In this document: piece after piece, positions 35,194 through 49,300 of the stretch
How the letters are laid out: each line of letters starts with the position of its first letter
Numbering within the stretch: position 1 is the first letter of the stretch
From: Brachycybe producta
Taxonomy: Eukaryota > Arthropoda > Diplopoda > Playtdesmida > Andrognathidae
Length of the DNA: 64,000 bases
Assembly (NCBI GenBank): GCA_036925085.1
Contig: JAUPFP010000022.1
Coordinates: forward strand, 1,422,501-1,486,500
Reading direction: 5' to 3'
Made by a program: the position numbers and the translations under genes
Notes under the pieces: generated by a model
Databases searched by the model: none
The model's input: the letters and a program-made list of their open reading frames with translations, nothing else
What the model was told of the DNA's origin: nothing

Positions 35194-38100
35194 ATGACGA
35201 CTGTTTCGAAAAAATCGTCGCCGAGTTTCGGCGTTAACAGCGACGATGCAATCTTTCGCATACCGCCTTATTACTATTTACACGTATTGGATCAGACGAC
35301 TAACGTGACAAGAGTAGAAATTGGACCAAAAACATACATTAGACAAGACAATGAACGGTAATTTACTATTAATTTAAGTGACAATTAAAAAAAACTTACT
35401 AAGAAATGACAGGTAGTTAAACACGCCTTCGTCACTAGCTGCCGCAGCGCCATCTATTGGCTTTATAAGCATTTAATGATGTTACTTATTGTTGCGTCAT
35501 CTATTGACAAAAGTAGTGACTACTATAATTAATGGCGCAAAATACGAACTTGGAAAATAAACTCATCAAAGCGCCATCTATTGAGAACTGGAACAATTAA
35601 TTGATTAATGCCGCTAAATTCAAATGTAATTTTTTTTTTATCTCTTTGAATGCAGAGTTATTCATGGACCGGAAAAGATGCTCATCATTCCTCCTCGCCA
35701 TTATTGCATCGTCGAGAACCCGATCGTCAGAGACGAAGCAAAGAAGCCCCTTTGCGATGCGATCGGACAGGTGAAACTGCGACATGCTGACAAAGAAGTA
35801 CGACTGGAACAGGAACCCTTTCCACTTTATCCGGGAGAGTTCATCACTGTGGTATAAACTGCTTTCTCCTTCGAAACGATGAGATGTAAAACCGATCTTC
35901 TGAATATGTCCTCCTTTTTTTAATAACAGAAAGTGACACCGCTTCAGATCGTCCCACCGAACTCTGCTATACGATTGACGGCTCTCAGAGACTTTGTCGA
36001 TGGGAACGGTACTCAAAGGATCGCAGGAGACGAATGGTTGTTCGAAGGACCGGGTAAAGTTGTTTAGAAAGAAGCATTTAAAAAAAAAACCGGAAGCGTC
36101 ATTCTCACGTCACTATCTCTCTGAATGTTAGGTACTTACATCCCACGTATCGAAGTTCAGGTGGCTGAAATGGTGAGAGCAACGATCCTGCAAGCGAACC
36201 AGGCACTGAAACTACGAGCACGAATGAATACTAAAGATCGTGATGGTCACGATAGAGTGACGGGCGAAGAATGGCTTGTAAAAAGAGTCGGTGCTTACTT
36301 GCCGGGAGCTTTCGAGGAAGTTCTTCACATAGTTGACGCTTACGTACTGACCGAGAAGGAAGCGGTCCACGTTAAGGCTACTAAAACGTCTACCGATGGC
36401 TTCGGAGTGACTCGCAAGAACGGAGAAGAATGGTTGGTCACGTTCAGCGACACCGAGACTTACGTTCCGGACGTATACGAACAAGTTGTTGGAGTTGTTC
36501 CGATCACAACGCTTTCGAATAGACAGTACTGTGTGATCTTAGATCCGGTCGGACCGGACGGCAAACCACAACTGGGACAAAAGAAACTAGTGAAGGTGAG
36601 GATAAAAGGGGGCAAGAGAGAAAACTAAGGAAGTCTTCAAACGACTTACATCCATGGGATGCGGACGTTTTTTTGTTTTGTTTCTTAGGGCGAGAAATCC
36701 TTTTTTCTTAATCCAAGCGAAAAGTTGGAACGAGGAATTCAAAATGTCTACGTCTTGAGTGAAAACGAAGGTCTCATTCTTAGAGCAAGCGAAGCTTTTA
36801 CGGATACAACTGAAAAAGAGGTCAAAATTAAGGTGGCTGAATAGATATTTATTAAACTTATGTTTTGTCTTCAGCCTATTGTACACAAACCGGGAGACAG
36901 ATGGATGATCCGTGGACCGGTCGAATACGTGCCACCAGTCGAAGTGGAAGTTGCCACAAAACGCGTCGCGATTCCTCTCGACTTGACCGAAGGAATCTAC
37001 GTTAGAGATATAAAGAAAGGACGAGTACGGAAACATCACGAAGAGTGCAACATCGTTCGGAAAACAAAGTTCAACAGTTTTCTCTCTGTATTTTGTTTTA
37101 GGTGAGAGCTGTGATTGGTGAAACTTACATGCTGGATCAAGATGAGGAACTTTGGCAGAAGGATTTACCGGAAGAGGTCGAGAAGCTGATCTGTGCCGGA
37201 AAAGATCCATTGTCGAATCGTGCCGAACTGTACGCCAAGTCGCAGACACCGAGCGAAGTTCGGAAGAGAGACAAGACTAAACTGGTAACGTTTAGAGTGC
37301 CACATAATGCAGCAGTTCAAGTTTACGACTACAAAGATAAGAAAGCAAGGTAAGATAAAAATAAAATCTCTATCGTCCTGTTTTACGATGTTTCGACGGT
37401 GATTTCTTTCATTTCTTTTCGTCAAATCAAGAGTCGTATTCGGTCCAGATCTGGTTATGTTGGGTCCAGACGAGCAATTTACTCAATTGAGCCTGTCGGG
37501 AGGCAAACCTAAACGACCATTTGCAATTAAGGCTCTCTGCCTCTTATTGGGACCAGATTTCTGTACTGACGTCATTATCGTCGAGACGGCCGATCACGCT
37601 CGCCTTCAGATGCAACTTTCCTACAATTGGCACTTTGACGTCGGAGCCAAAACTGACGAAGATGCTGCTAAACTCTTTAGCATTCCAGACTTTGTCGGTG
37701 ACGCTTGCAAGGCAGTTGCATCTAGAATCCGTGGTGCCGTTGCGAGTGTTCAGTTTGATGATTTCCACAAGGTGAAAAACGAAACACGTTAAAACTTTTT
37801 AAGAACAGCTGATTTTCGAACTCTTGGTTATTCTGTCTGGTTCAGAAGCAAAAATGACAAGAAGCTAAAACACATTCAAGTTTCTCTTCATTTTTTTACC
37901 TGAAAGATAGAATAACCAAAGGCAACAATTTACACTTTCAAAGCACCGAAATTTAATTTGATTGAATTTCACGTTACGAAACGCTTTTACAGAATTCGGC
38001 TCGAATCATCAGAGCCTCTGTTTTCGGCTTAGACGATAAACAGAAAGTGCGTCAAGAGTTTAAGTTTCTGCAGAATAACTTGGTCGTGACAAGCATCGAT

Positions 38101-38999
38101 ATCCAAAGTGTTGAACCGGTGGACCAACGAACTCGAGATTCCTTGCAAAAGTCGGTTCAGTTGGCCATCGAAATCACGACCAATTCTCAGGAAGCAGCTG
38201 CTCGTCATGAGGCTCAGAGAGTTGAACAGCAAGCGAAAGGACGACTTGAGAGACAACGAATCAGCGACGAGGCGGAAGCAGAAAAGTCTCGAAAGGAACT
38301 TCTCGAGTTACAAGCGGCCAGTGCAGCCGTCGAAAGTTGTGGCCAGGTGTGCACACGAGAACGATACCGTTGATACAATTCGAGACTGTTCATTTTCTTG
38401 TTTGCGTTTATTTTATATAGTCGACTGCAGAAGCGAAATCCAGATCTGAAGCAGCTCGTATCGAGGGAGAAGCCGCCGTTCAACAGGCCAAACTCAAAGC
38501 GGAAGCCACGTCTATTGAAGCGGTCCGTTTACCCAATCACATTCGTTTTGAAACAGTAAAAACCTTATCGACTTCTTTTGCAGGAGTCCGAATTAGATCG
38601 TCTGAACAAAGCAAGAGAAGCTGAACTGAAGTATGTCGGAGAGCAAAACGAACTTGAAATACAAAAGACCAGAGAACTGGCGACTATCGAGGTCGGAAAA
38701 TTCAAGGAATTCGTTTCTTCTCTCGGACCAGACACGATCCGAGCCATTGCCGTTGCTGGACCCGACCAACAGGTGACACTTCAGACCAAAAGAAATCTTT
38801 CTTTTAGAACTGAAACGAAAAACCTAAAATTCGATTTGTTTTTACGTTTAAAAAATTATAGGTTAAGTTGTTGCAATCGCTCGGTCTTCAGTCGACACTC
38901 ATTACCGACGGAAAGACACCTCTAAACTTGTTCAACACCGCGCTCGGGTTCCTGGGTAAAAAATTACCTCGTGTTGATGAATATGACGAAGATACATAA
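35194..38999 (+). CDS. MVP: Major vault protein (MVP)
   Basis: Twelve exons, all in phase: 35194-35357, 35656-35851, 35930-36053, 36132-36595, 36689-36832, 36875-37024, 37102-37349, 37432-37771, 37993-38346, 38421-38522, 38584-38772, 38862-38999. The product is about 870 residues (human about 890). MVP is the main shell subunit of the vault ribonucleoprotein; 78 copies assemble in rat vaults. Seen in order: N-terminal [20 protein letters not shown] and [14 protein letters not shown]; repeated MVP modules ([51 protein letters not shown]); the shoulder region ([40 protein letters not shown]); and a long charged cap helix (~640-780) rich in Ala/Glu/Arg. Intron 8 (37772-37992) carries a MITE fragment. 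The gene starts head-to-head with PITPNM and ends tail-to-tail with CIT. Confidence 0.97.
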
Positions 39000-40334
39000 A
39001 CGCACTTCATAATAACCAAAGCTGGGAATTTAAGGAAACAAAAAAACAACCAAATTCTTGAGGAATTCGTGATTTAAATATATCGGGAACAAAAAAAATG
39101 TCGAGATTTACATAATAGCCTTGAATATAAATCATATTTGTTTATTTCATAAATTGTTTCATAACGTTTCCTTATATTATTTTTAGTTTTTAAGGCCCAA
39201 TTCACATCAAGCTGACAAAACACAAACAAAGCAGAAAAACTCGGTGTTTCAAGACAAATTGGCGATAATTCTAAAACATTTATGGGACTTTTTGTGTTTT
39301 GTTTTGTCTGCAATTTCACAAACTATTACATTTCCTGCCTCAAGTCGGTAAACATCAGAAGGTTTTTGTTTTGTCTCGGTGCTACGCAACATTTTGTCAA
39401 CTCTTGTTTGTATAGTGTGGACAGACAGGCTGATAGTTAAAGCAATAAACTACAGAAACAAAAACAAAACCCATATTTGTTGTGGTTCTGTCTTGAGTAC
39501 TGCTGCTGACAGTTGTTTCAGTTTTGTTTTGTTTTCAGAATGTGCTTTTTTTCTGGCGTTTTTGTTTTTGTCTTGAACTCATATTGCACTTTTGTCAGCT
39601 TGACGGGGATCAGACTTAAAAGATATTAAAGTTGGGTATATTATAGCTGATGTAATTAATGAAATCAAAAAATTTAAACTGAAAAATAGTATTAAAAAAG
39701 TGTAAAATTGGAAAAGTAAAAGCTTTTTTCCCCCCAACAAAATCGGGATTTTAATTTTGAGCACAATTAACTTAATTAGAAGCGAAATGCACTCATACCT
39801 CGCTCTATACGACACATGTTTATACGGCATTTGCGCTATAACGTGCAGGCTTTTTAAATTATAGCTCAGGGCAAAATTTTTCGATATACAGACCAAAAAA
39901 TCGGGAAACTACCATACATACGTGCAATTTGCCATGTTGTCGCTTATGGTGAAAATAAATGATTCGTTATACGTTTCCTAATTTTCCAGCTACTTGGCTC
40001 ATAAAATTCATATTCTCAGTTGATTTCGAATACCTGGTTTTATTATGCTAAAAAATTATTAAACAAAATGTTGTATTATTGTGAAATGTATATTACATGT
40101 GTGTATGTGTATTGTAATTGGGTAAACAAAAATAAAATACTTAATAGATGAAGAAAAAAGAAATCTCGAAATAAACGAGTTTTGAATTATGCAAATTGTG
40201 TGTCGCTATAAAAATTTATAATATAATTAAGAATTGTTAAAATTAAATTTGATTTTGAGACTAGAGGGGAGAGAAAAAGATGGGGGGTGGAAGGGTGGGG
40301 TCAAAAACAAATTTAGAAATGATAAGATGGAAAA
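39000..40334. other. Convergent spacer between MVP and CIT
   Basis: No gene. The main feature is a TIR element at about 39193-39615. The remainder is AT-rich and should contain both 3' UTRs. Confidence 0.6.
39193..39615. mobile_element. TIR element with CATCAAGCTGACAAAA ends
   Basis: The left end has CACATCAAGCTGACAAAACA; the right end is the complement CACTTTTGTCAGCTTGACGG. The interior is rich in TTTTGTTTTGTCT / CAAACAAAAC-type repeats, including CTGACAGTTGTTTCAGTTTT and a TCTGCAATTTCAC stretch. Confidence 0.72.
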
Positions 40335-43300
40335 TTAAACCTCCGATTCACGATGGTTATCGTCGCCGCCATCGTTGTCGTCCTGTTGAAGGGCTTCCAT
40401 TACGGATGATGAGAAAGAAAACTGCAAATCTCCTTCCGAGTTACTCGATTCCGATTCTACAGCTTCCATTATTTCACTGTGGCGACACAAAAAAAAATGC
40501 AAAACATTTAACTGAGACAAAGTAAAGTGAAATTTCATCATCAAATATTACTGTGAAGAGAAATTTTATGAGGAAAAATAATATAATGCAAATTATGAGA
40601 AAATTTAGGAAATTTTGTGATAAACAGCTTAAATAACCGACAATTGTTTTTTTTTGCTTCATAAATTGTCGAAATTTTGAACGTTTTGGGGGATAAAATT
40701 TGTATTTTTGTTCAAATTTACAAAAAATTTAAAAAAATTTGTAATTTTCGTTTAAACTTCTGGATATTTGTAATTTTTTTCAATTTTCTGTACATTTTGT
40801 ACATTTGCCCAAAAAAAAATTGGTATTTTTTCGTCGAATTTCTAGAAATTTGATATTTTTGTTTTAAATTTCTAAAAATGTATTCATTTATAAATGTTGA
40901 AATTTCTACATTAATATCATATTTTGTCCAAGTTTTTTAATTTTTTCATTAAAATTTACAAAAAAATATTTTTTTTTTGTTAAAATGCTTAGAAAAAAGT
41001 ACAAAATGGTACATTTTTTGCTAAAATTTGCAAAAAGTTGGTCATTTTTTTTGTCAACATTCACGAAATTTTAATTTTTTTCTTTCTAAAAAAATTCTGT
41101 TCAAAAGTTGAACTTTCTATAAATTTCATATTTTGTCTCTTGTGTTATAATTTTATAATTATTTTTTTGTGACTATGACTATCCTCTACAAGATATTGGT
41201 GGGAAAATAATTGTTTTTCCTATCATTTTCCCTAGAAATATTGAACGAACATACTTTCCATCACTCTTTGAAGCCTTTCTCTTAATAGACGTTTCGCCAT
41301 TGAAAGAGAAGATATTCGCTTGTCCGTCTTTGACGACAGCTACGACCATCGTCCCGGAGTCCGTGCTCGGACCGAGATAGCGAGGACTCGACACATTCAC
41401 AAAGGTCTGCACCGAGAAGCTGTCAAACGTAAACAATACAAACGAATGACACATATTTCTACAGAAACTACACAAAAAAGAGACCAGAACTATCAGACCA
41501 TTTCTCTTTATGAACGATAATTTCGCAAACTTCGATGCTGTAGAAATGAACGACGTAAAGATACGGCCAACGGAAAACTACAAAAGACGACGAAAATGAG
41601 TACAATCTTTGGTTCAGAATTGGAAATAAATATCTGACCAAACTTAAGTGGCAAACGAGACCACTTCATGTCCCTCTTTCTCGATCTCTGTCCGAAAGCG
41701 TTAACAAAAATGCCGAATTCTAAAGAAACGAATAAATATTAATCAAAGTCGGCATACCGAAAATTACGTAAGTTGAACAAACCATAAAAGCAGAGAAGAT
41801 ATTCCTCTTCGATTCCGTTTGGAGACACTTGAAAGATGGCCATTGGAAAACTATGAATCTCTGGTGCTCCGTGTACAGCATGAGCCAAAGAAGGATCGGA
41901 ATCGTCAAGAAAATCTGCAACGAAAAAAAGGAAAACCACTTCCGCGTTACCACCAGTAAAATATGAAATTTGGAAAGTTTGAAACGACCTTCCACAACAA
42001 AATTTCTGAGATCGATTTCGTAGAACTTATCCGTTCCAACAATCACGGAGTTATCGGTGAAAAGGACACAACTACACGATTCCGAACATGCCAGCTCCTT
42101 GATGAGAAAAAAACCATTAACAAATTGGCAACCAAGCGTTCAGGTTTCGAATAAAATATTTAATTAACTTTAAAAAAAATATGCAGGCATTTTACAAATT
42201 ATAATAAACAAACCTTTCGGATGCAGAATGTTTTCATTACGGCATTCCACTTAAGCAAAATTACTCTGTTGGTCGTCGCAGCACACAGAAAAGTGCTATC
42301 TTCCCTAACAGAAGCCACGAAAAGGTGGCAAGAGTTAACGGAATCCACCAAATGAAGCATGGTAAGTTGAGAGGCAGCAAACGTTGCACTGCCATCTACC
42401 AGTGAGCGCACGTCGGAAAGCCTCATCCAATTCAGCTGACGTTCGTTACCTAAAGCACAAAATGGCAATCGAAAAGTAACGAGAGAAAAAAAAAAAGCCC
42501 AACAGAACCACCAACCACAAATGAGGATCAAAATTCCAATTGAATCCTCAACGGACATCTGATAGACGCCACCAAAAATTGTTATGTGACGTTTCGGGTT
42601 CAAACCTTGTTCCTCTAACAAGTCGACAATATAAAGACCGTCGTCGGAGCCACACAAAACGGTCTAAAGAAGGTTGTATAACAAACGAATTTTAAACACG
42701 AAAAAAAAAAAACAAACGTCTAGACGACTAGATGATGAGAGATTAGCATTAACTCACGTCTTGATCTATATAAGCAATGCAGTTGAGATCAACGTTGGCT
42801 CCATCTTCGATCGAGAACAACAACGAGCCAAAAGATTCCTTTAAATTAAAGAACCCAAAATGTCGTCATTTCCAATTTAGTAAATAAATTTATATGAATG
42901 AAAAATAAATATCTCAAGATTCTAACCTTTTCACGACAATAATGAGAAAAAAACAAAATAAAATACCTCCTCGACCGTGTCCGAAGCGCAATTTGCTTTC
43001 AACGTCCTCTCGAGAGCAGCAACCCACTGAAGCTTGTCCTGAAAGTTGTCCGCCATAAAATAGACGCACCTGGAAACAAAACAACAATTGCACACAAGTG
43101 GGCAAATTGGTCAGAAATCGAACTTCTCGATCTCACCGCCCAGGAAAACAGGTCGTCAGAGGACGTGTGGTCACTTTGAAGATGTACGGCAGATCACTCT
43201 TTGCTGTTGCGGCCATTTCAGTGGCCAATACAGCTTCGGTCACTTTACAAGTTCCGTCCAAAGGACAGAGTTGTAAAGTGTCTGTCGGTCTGGTATTTGA

Positions 43301-46300
43301 AACGATCTTATCCGTGTCGTACAGATAAAGAGTTGTGCCTTCGAGCCTCACGAAATGTCGTCCCCATCCTTGAATTCCATTTCTGTTCGTTCGTTATTTA
43401 AAAAAAATTGGTCTCAATAAATATTTTATTAAGTGTGGATGTTACGGAAATTTGATTTAAATCACATTTTTAGAATCTAAGACTTAAATTATAATTATTT
43501 TCAAGAATTTAAAAGTGGGATAAACAAATATATGAAAAATTTAAAGAGGCTAAAACAATTTTTCATGCTAAGAGCTTTAAAATAAACTTTTCATGACCGA
43601 AAAGCGATAAATGTTTCCCTTTTCTTTCAAAACTGATGTCCAAAAAACTTGATTTATGAAATTTTCAAAAAGACACAAAAAACTTACAGTAAAGCAACAT
43701 AAAAATTACAAAATTCAATTTCTCCGTCAATTCATTGCCAATATATTTTGTGATTTAAGTTTTCAGGTGCCAACTTTATTGAAAAATTAGAAGTGCCATG
43801 TCAATTAATAGTACTTTCATGTTGTTCTCTTTCAAAATACATTTTTTATAGACAAATAATCAAAAATATTGCCTGCTTAAAGTTTAATCCCTTTAAAACT
43901 GACATAAAAAAGCATATTTTAAAGATATCAACATGAAAGTAACCTTACGTGTCTAAGCTACCATTCTAGTTTCTAAAACAGATTCAAGTATCTCTTAGTT
44001 TTGCTCCTGAAAAAAAATTTCTCGTCGAAAAAGATTATAAAAAGTTTGTATTTTTTTTTTAACCTCGGCATCTTGAGCCAACCCTCCAAAGATCCCTGAG
44101 AGTTCGCATTGGAGTCCTTGTTTCCATTAGAAATGGTCACTTCCTTTCCCTTTCTGTACCTCATCGAGTGTCGAAAATGTTGCATAAGATCATACGGAAG
44201 ATTACACGCGTTCGGTAGAGACGAAGCGCACTTAGGATGCGCACATATGCGACACTCTTTTTAAAAAACAAAAAACAAAAAACAAAAACAATCGGTTCGT
44301 GATATACCAATTCCTTTCAAATAATTTCAAACAATTCCAACCTTGGCATCTCGAAATATTACGACCAAAATGGATGCTATCTAAGCAAGCAGCACATTTG
44401 GTCGGATGCATGTTAAGTCCCGTTTGAAACCGATGAGGAATACGATGTTGCATCCGCTCGCTAGAAGGCTTCGGAATCCCTCTTTCGGAACTGGTAAAAA
44501 TAGAAGCAAAAAAGCGCTGAAAGATTGATCTTAAGCAAGAAAAGAAAGCAAAACATTATACGGTGGTCTATCGGGACTCTCTTGAAGTCCGGGCGATTTA
44601 GCCAAGATGTTTAACATGTCTTTCGATTGATCGTTGCCGTGTTTTGAAACTGTAAACAACGAGAAATTAAAGAATTATTACTAGGACTCGGAATTTTATG
44701 CAAAATCATGCAAGTGTTTCTCAATCTGTGGCCCAAGTGCCCAATTGTGAAGAGCAACTACAATTATGTTTTTTTCTAATCAAAAAGGCTGGTTAGAGGC
44801 TAGATCGCTGATTACTATCAGTAATCAATTAATAGTTCTAGCCTCTAACAAGTGCTTTTGACTGGGAAAAAACCCATAATTGTTGGTTGATTGAAACAGG
44901 AATGTTATTTAAGTATTGGCCCTTGGGCCACAGATTGAGAAACCTTTGTTTGATATTTTGCATAAAAATCCGAGCCTTAGTTATTAAAGATCACATTCAT
45001 TTCAAAAATTCACTTGAACACTGAATACTTTTAAGTTTTGAAAACAACTTTTTTTTAGAAACTAGAAGAATAAATGAATCGTTTAAATAAGTCTCACCGT
45101 TATTGTTTTTAAAATTAACTTTTCATGACCTGTCTGAAAATGACAAAAATTTCATTTTTTAAAATATTATTCGAAAAACCTATTAATTGATTCATTTACA
45201 ACTCTAGTTTCTAAAATACTCAAGTTTCTTCACTTAAACTCAAGTTATTCCGTCTTTCAGAAGCAAAATTAGGATAAACATGAACATGTTTTAGAAATTG
45301 GAAGGCTAGCTCTCAAATTACTTTATGTTATCATTTAAGTTTTTTTGTCTGTGAAAAGTTTATTTTGAAAGATATCAACATGAAAACACAATTAAGTGAT
45401 TCAGCTACCTTTCTAGTTTCTGAAACACTTTCAGTTTCTTCTTAAAGTTGTTTCTGAAACATAAAATAAATAAGCAAACGTTTCGAACGAATGACAGTAA
45501 AACATTACACTCGAGAATGGCATCTTTATGACGACCGATTGTGTACGAAGTTTTGTGCACACCCTTGTTAAAGGTCGGACTCAGTTGCAGCTGTTGATCC
45601 GAAGACGAAGCTCCGCTCCTTCCAAACAACTTTTCTGTCAAAGTCTAAACATAAACACAAATGAAACCGAATTCTAGGACGAGATTATAACCAAAATCAA
45701 CCTTCTTCTTCTTCTGCATTGCTTCCGTTTTGATCTGCAAGAAGTTAATCAACTTCGACTGCTGAGAGATCGTCTCCTCCATCTTTACACGTTCGATATT
45801 GTGTCCGATCCGTATTTCTTGAATTGTATTCTCCAAATCGACGTTTCTTTCCTTAGCGGCCGTGCATTTCTCGATGGCCTCCTCGAGTCCTCGTGATAGC
45901 TTAAAATTTGTATCTTTCAAAGAATGGATCTGAGTGATGAGTTGAGCCGCTTCCTCTTTGATTCGAACGACCTCCTCGTTTAGTTTATCTGCCTTCAGTC
46001 GAGAAGCCATCACTTCGTTCTTATCCGCAACCAACTCGTTCTCAAGCTGAACCACTTGCTCTGTCAACGCCGCCACCATGGAACGATATTCGTTCTTTTG
46101 TTCGAGAACACCCTGCAGTTCAGAATCGCGTATAACTTCTGCTATCTCGGACCTACGAACGAGATCGGCCGCTTCCATTTTGCTGGCTTCCATCCTAGAT
46201 TTCTCCGAAACAGCAGCGTTGTTGGCAGCTTTCACCTCCTCTCTCATACTAACAATCGTCTTCTGAAGAACACCTAATTCTTCTTTGAGCCGCGCTTCTT

Positions 46301-49300
46301 CTACCTCGTTAACCTCGACAAGTGTCTCGTAATCTTTCAACTGTCCGTCCATAGTGGTGCACACCTGTTTCATCGTGTCTAGATTCTAAGAAAAACAGCC
46401 CAAAAACAACGTTAGCAAAAAACCCTAATTGAGAGCGTTCGACACTCCGGATTTGCAAGTGGTCTAGATTCTCGCTACCTTTAGTACCTTAAACCACGGG
46501 TTCTTAGCCTTTTTATGATTGCCAAGGCTCAAAGGGTTTTTTATTTTATACAATTTTGAAGGCTAATTTGCTAGATCCATGTTAAAGACCATTGACCTTA
46601 AAAACGCCCATTTTGCTAGCCACTTTTCGGCTTTTTTTCCAATCTTTTAGCTTTAAGAAAAATTAGGTTTATTCCTTAATATGTTCTTCAGGTAAATAAC
46701 GTATAACGTTTCGATTAGTTGCTATAGCCATTTGACCAACTTTGAAACCGCACGTGCAACTCTGGAGTGTTTCCGAGCTTTTAAATGCAAAAACCTTTTG
46801 GAGGACGTCTCGTTCCATTTTAAGCTTCTTATAGTCGGAATGCAATTGATCTTCTTGCGTGTGAGCTCGTCGCTTGTCCTCTTCAGCAGCACGTACCTGT
46901 TCTTCGAGATTCTAAATAAAAGACAACGTACCAATGTACATCATAATAAAAAATATTCAAAGAATTATTTAAAAGTAAACCTTAAGATGTTTCTCCGCTT
47001 GTTTGGCCAACCCTTCAGCCACTCCAAGCTTTGTTTGTATGTCTTTCAACTCCTGAAAACCAACATAATAATCCCAATAAATAAGCAAGTAAAAAATCAT
47101 CAATTTTAGAGCTCGTTTTTACATGGCAGGTTGACTGCAGAGCGTTAACCTTTTCCGTAAGCCTGATTTTCTCTCTCTAATACCGAAAATAACTTTCATT
47201 AGAAAAATCATAACTACGGCAAATGGTAAAATGCGTTTTTCAATAAAAAAAAACCAGTTAGAGGCTACAGTTCTTGTAAAAGCAAAAACAGTTTTAAATG
47301 TTAGGTGGACCCTCTAGCCACTGAATTCCTGACTCTAAACATGTTCTTTGAAAAAGGCATCATAACAAATGAAACGAAACATCTTCCTCCTGTTCAAACC
47401 TCCCAATCGGATTCCTTTTTCTCGAAGGTTTTCGATTTTATCTCTAGTTCCCTCTTTACAGAAGTGACTTCGCTCTTCAGAGATGACAACTCCGTTTCTA
47501 ACTTCTTTCTATCTTCTTCGCATTTAGACTCTTTCTCATGAAACCCAGCTAATTGCTCGGAAACACTTTTCAGTTCCCGATTTGCGATTCGATTATCGAT
47601 CTTGGCGTCCCTCAGTTCTCTTTCCTTCTGCAAATTTCAATTCGTGTTTTAATAGAAACCTTGGAAATATAATTAACTTCAGTTTCCGTCGATTCTAAAC
47701 CTTAAAAAGTTCTGTGTGAAGTTGACGAGTAGCTTCTTTTTCTTTGGAGTTCGCTTCGCGGCATTTTTCAAGTTGTGCTTCGAGTTTTGCAACCTGTGCT
47801 TCGAAGCAAACCTTTCCATCGACGTGATCGTGAATCTGGTCCGATTCGACTTTCCCTCGTTCTAGTTTTTTAAGACCGTCTTCGAGTCTGCCGACTACAG
47901 CACGCAATTCTTCCACTGTCTGCGTCTTATCGCTGTCGCTATCACGAGCAGTCATCAGGTTATCTTGAAGACAAGCGTTTTCATCTTTAAGACGTTGAAG
48001 TTCAGCTTCCTGCTCCTGATTAACAGAAAAAAACGATCTTACTACAGCTGTTAAGAAAAATCGAACTTGACGTAACCGTACTTGAAGCTTTGCCACGAGT
48101 TTCGATTTCCTGAAACTCTGTCGAGTTGATGGTCTGTTGTCGTTCTCTCCAAGATCGTGCATCCTCATCAACTCTTGCAAGTGTTGCTGAACGCATTCTT
48201 GATGGCTTGAGGTCGCCTCTTCGAGCCTTCCCTTCAGCAACTCCACCTGTTCGTTATTAAGCATGAGATCGGTTGTCATGTCGGCTAATTTGTCGCTTGC
48301 AATGTCGAGAGCATCCTATGTTGACGATCGAAACATAAAAAATAAATAAAATGAATTGCAGTTTTACGTTGTTATATTTCAAAATAAACTATTTAGACAA
48401 AAATTCTAAAAAACAAATTGTCCGCTTTCAAACTGATATAAAAGCTTTTTTCTGAAATATATCAAACATGAAAATAGCCTTAAGTGACTAAGCTGCCCTT
48501 CTAGTTTCAAAACCCATTAAGTTTTTCTTAATTTTGCCCCTGAAAAAGAAAAAATAACCAGAGTTCCAAGGGCGTTTGTACTTTTAAAGCCAAATTAAGT
48601 GATTCGTTTACTCTTCTAGTTACTTTCTTCTCCTTTTTAAGGAACTTCGAAACAATTCCGAAAACCAACTTCAAAACCATCTTAAAAGAATTTTTACGAT
48701 CATATCTTTCAAAATGAACTTTTAAAACGATTTCTACTTCTTCGTTTTCGCTTTTTACTTCATTTTTGATAATATCCAAAAGGTTAAAGTTTAGTAATTC
48801 TCATACTATTATGAAATTTAAAAAATATTAGCATAACCATTATACTAACTCTTGTAGTTTCTAAAACAATTTCAAATTATTTTTGAAAGTCGTTAGCATA
48901 AAACACAGTGTAATTACAATTGAAACCGTTTAACACGGAAATGGGAGCGAGCAGAATATTTTTTCATGTTAAAAAAATTTTTATGTTCTCCTAAGGAACA
49001 GACTAAAAACAAATATTGTTGTTATCCGTGTTCAGTCAAGTTTTATTTAACAATCTGACATTAAAGTTAGCTGTAAAAAAACACTCCTAAAGCGATTACA
49101 GAAAATAAAATCAAAAAGTTCTGTCACAAACCTTTGTATCATTTAAATCCATTCTTAATCTGTTCTCGTTACGCGCGTTCTCATTTCTAGCCTCCAAGAG
49201 GGCATCTTCAAGAGTTTTCAGTTTCTGCTGTTGTTCGTTCGCCTTTTCGGTCAGTGCAGAAAGCCGAGACTCAAGAGAAACCTTTTCGGCCTTCACTTCT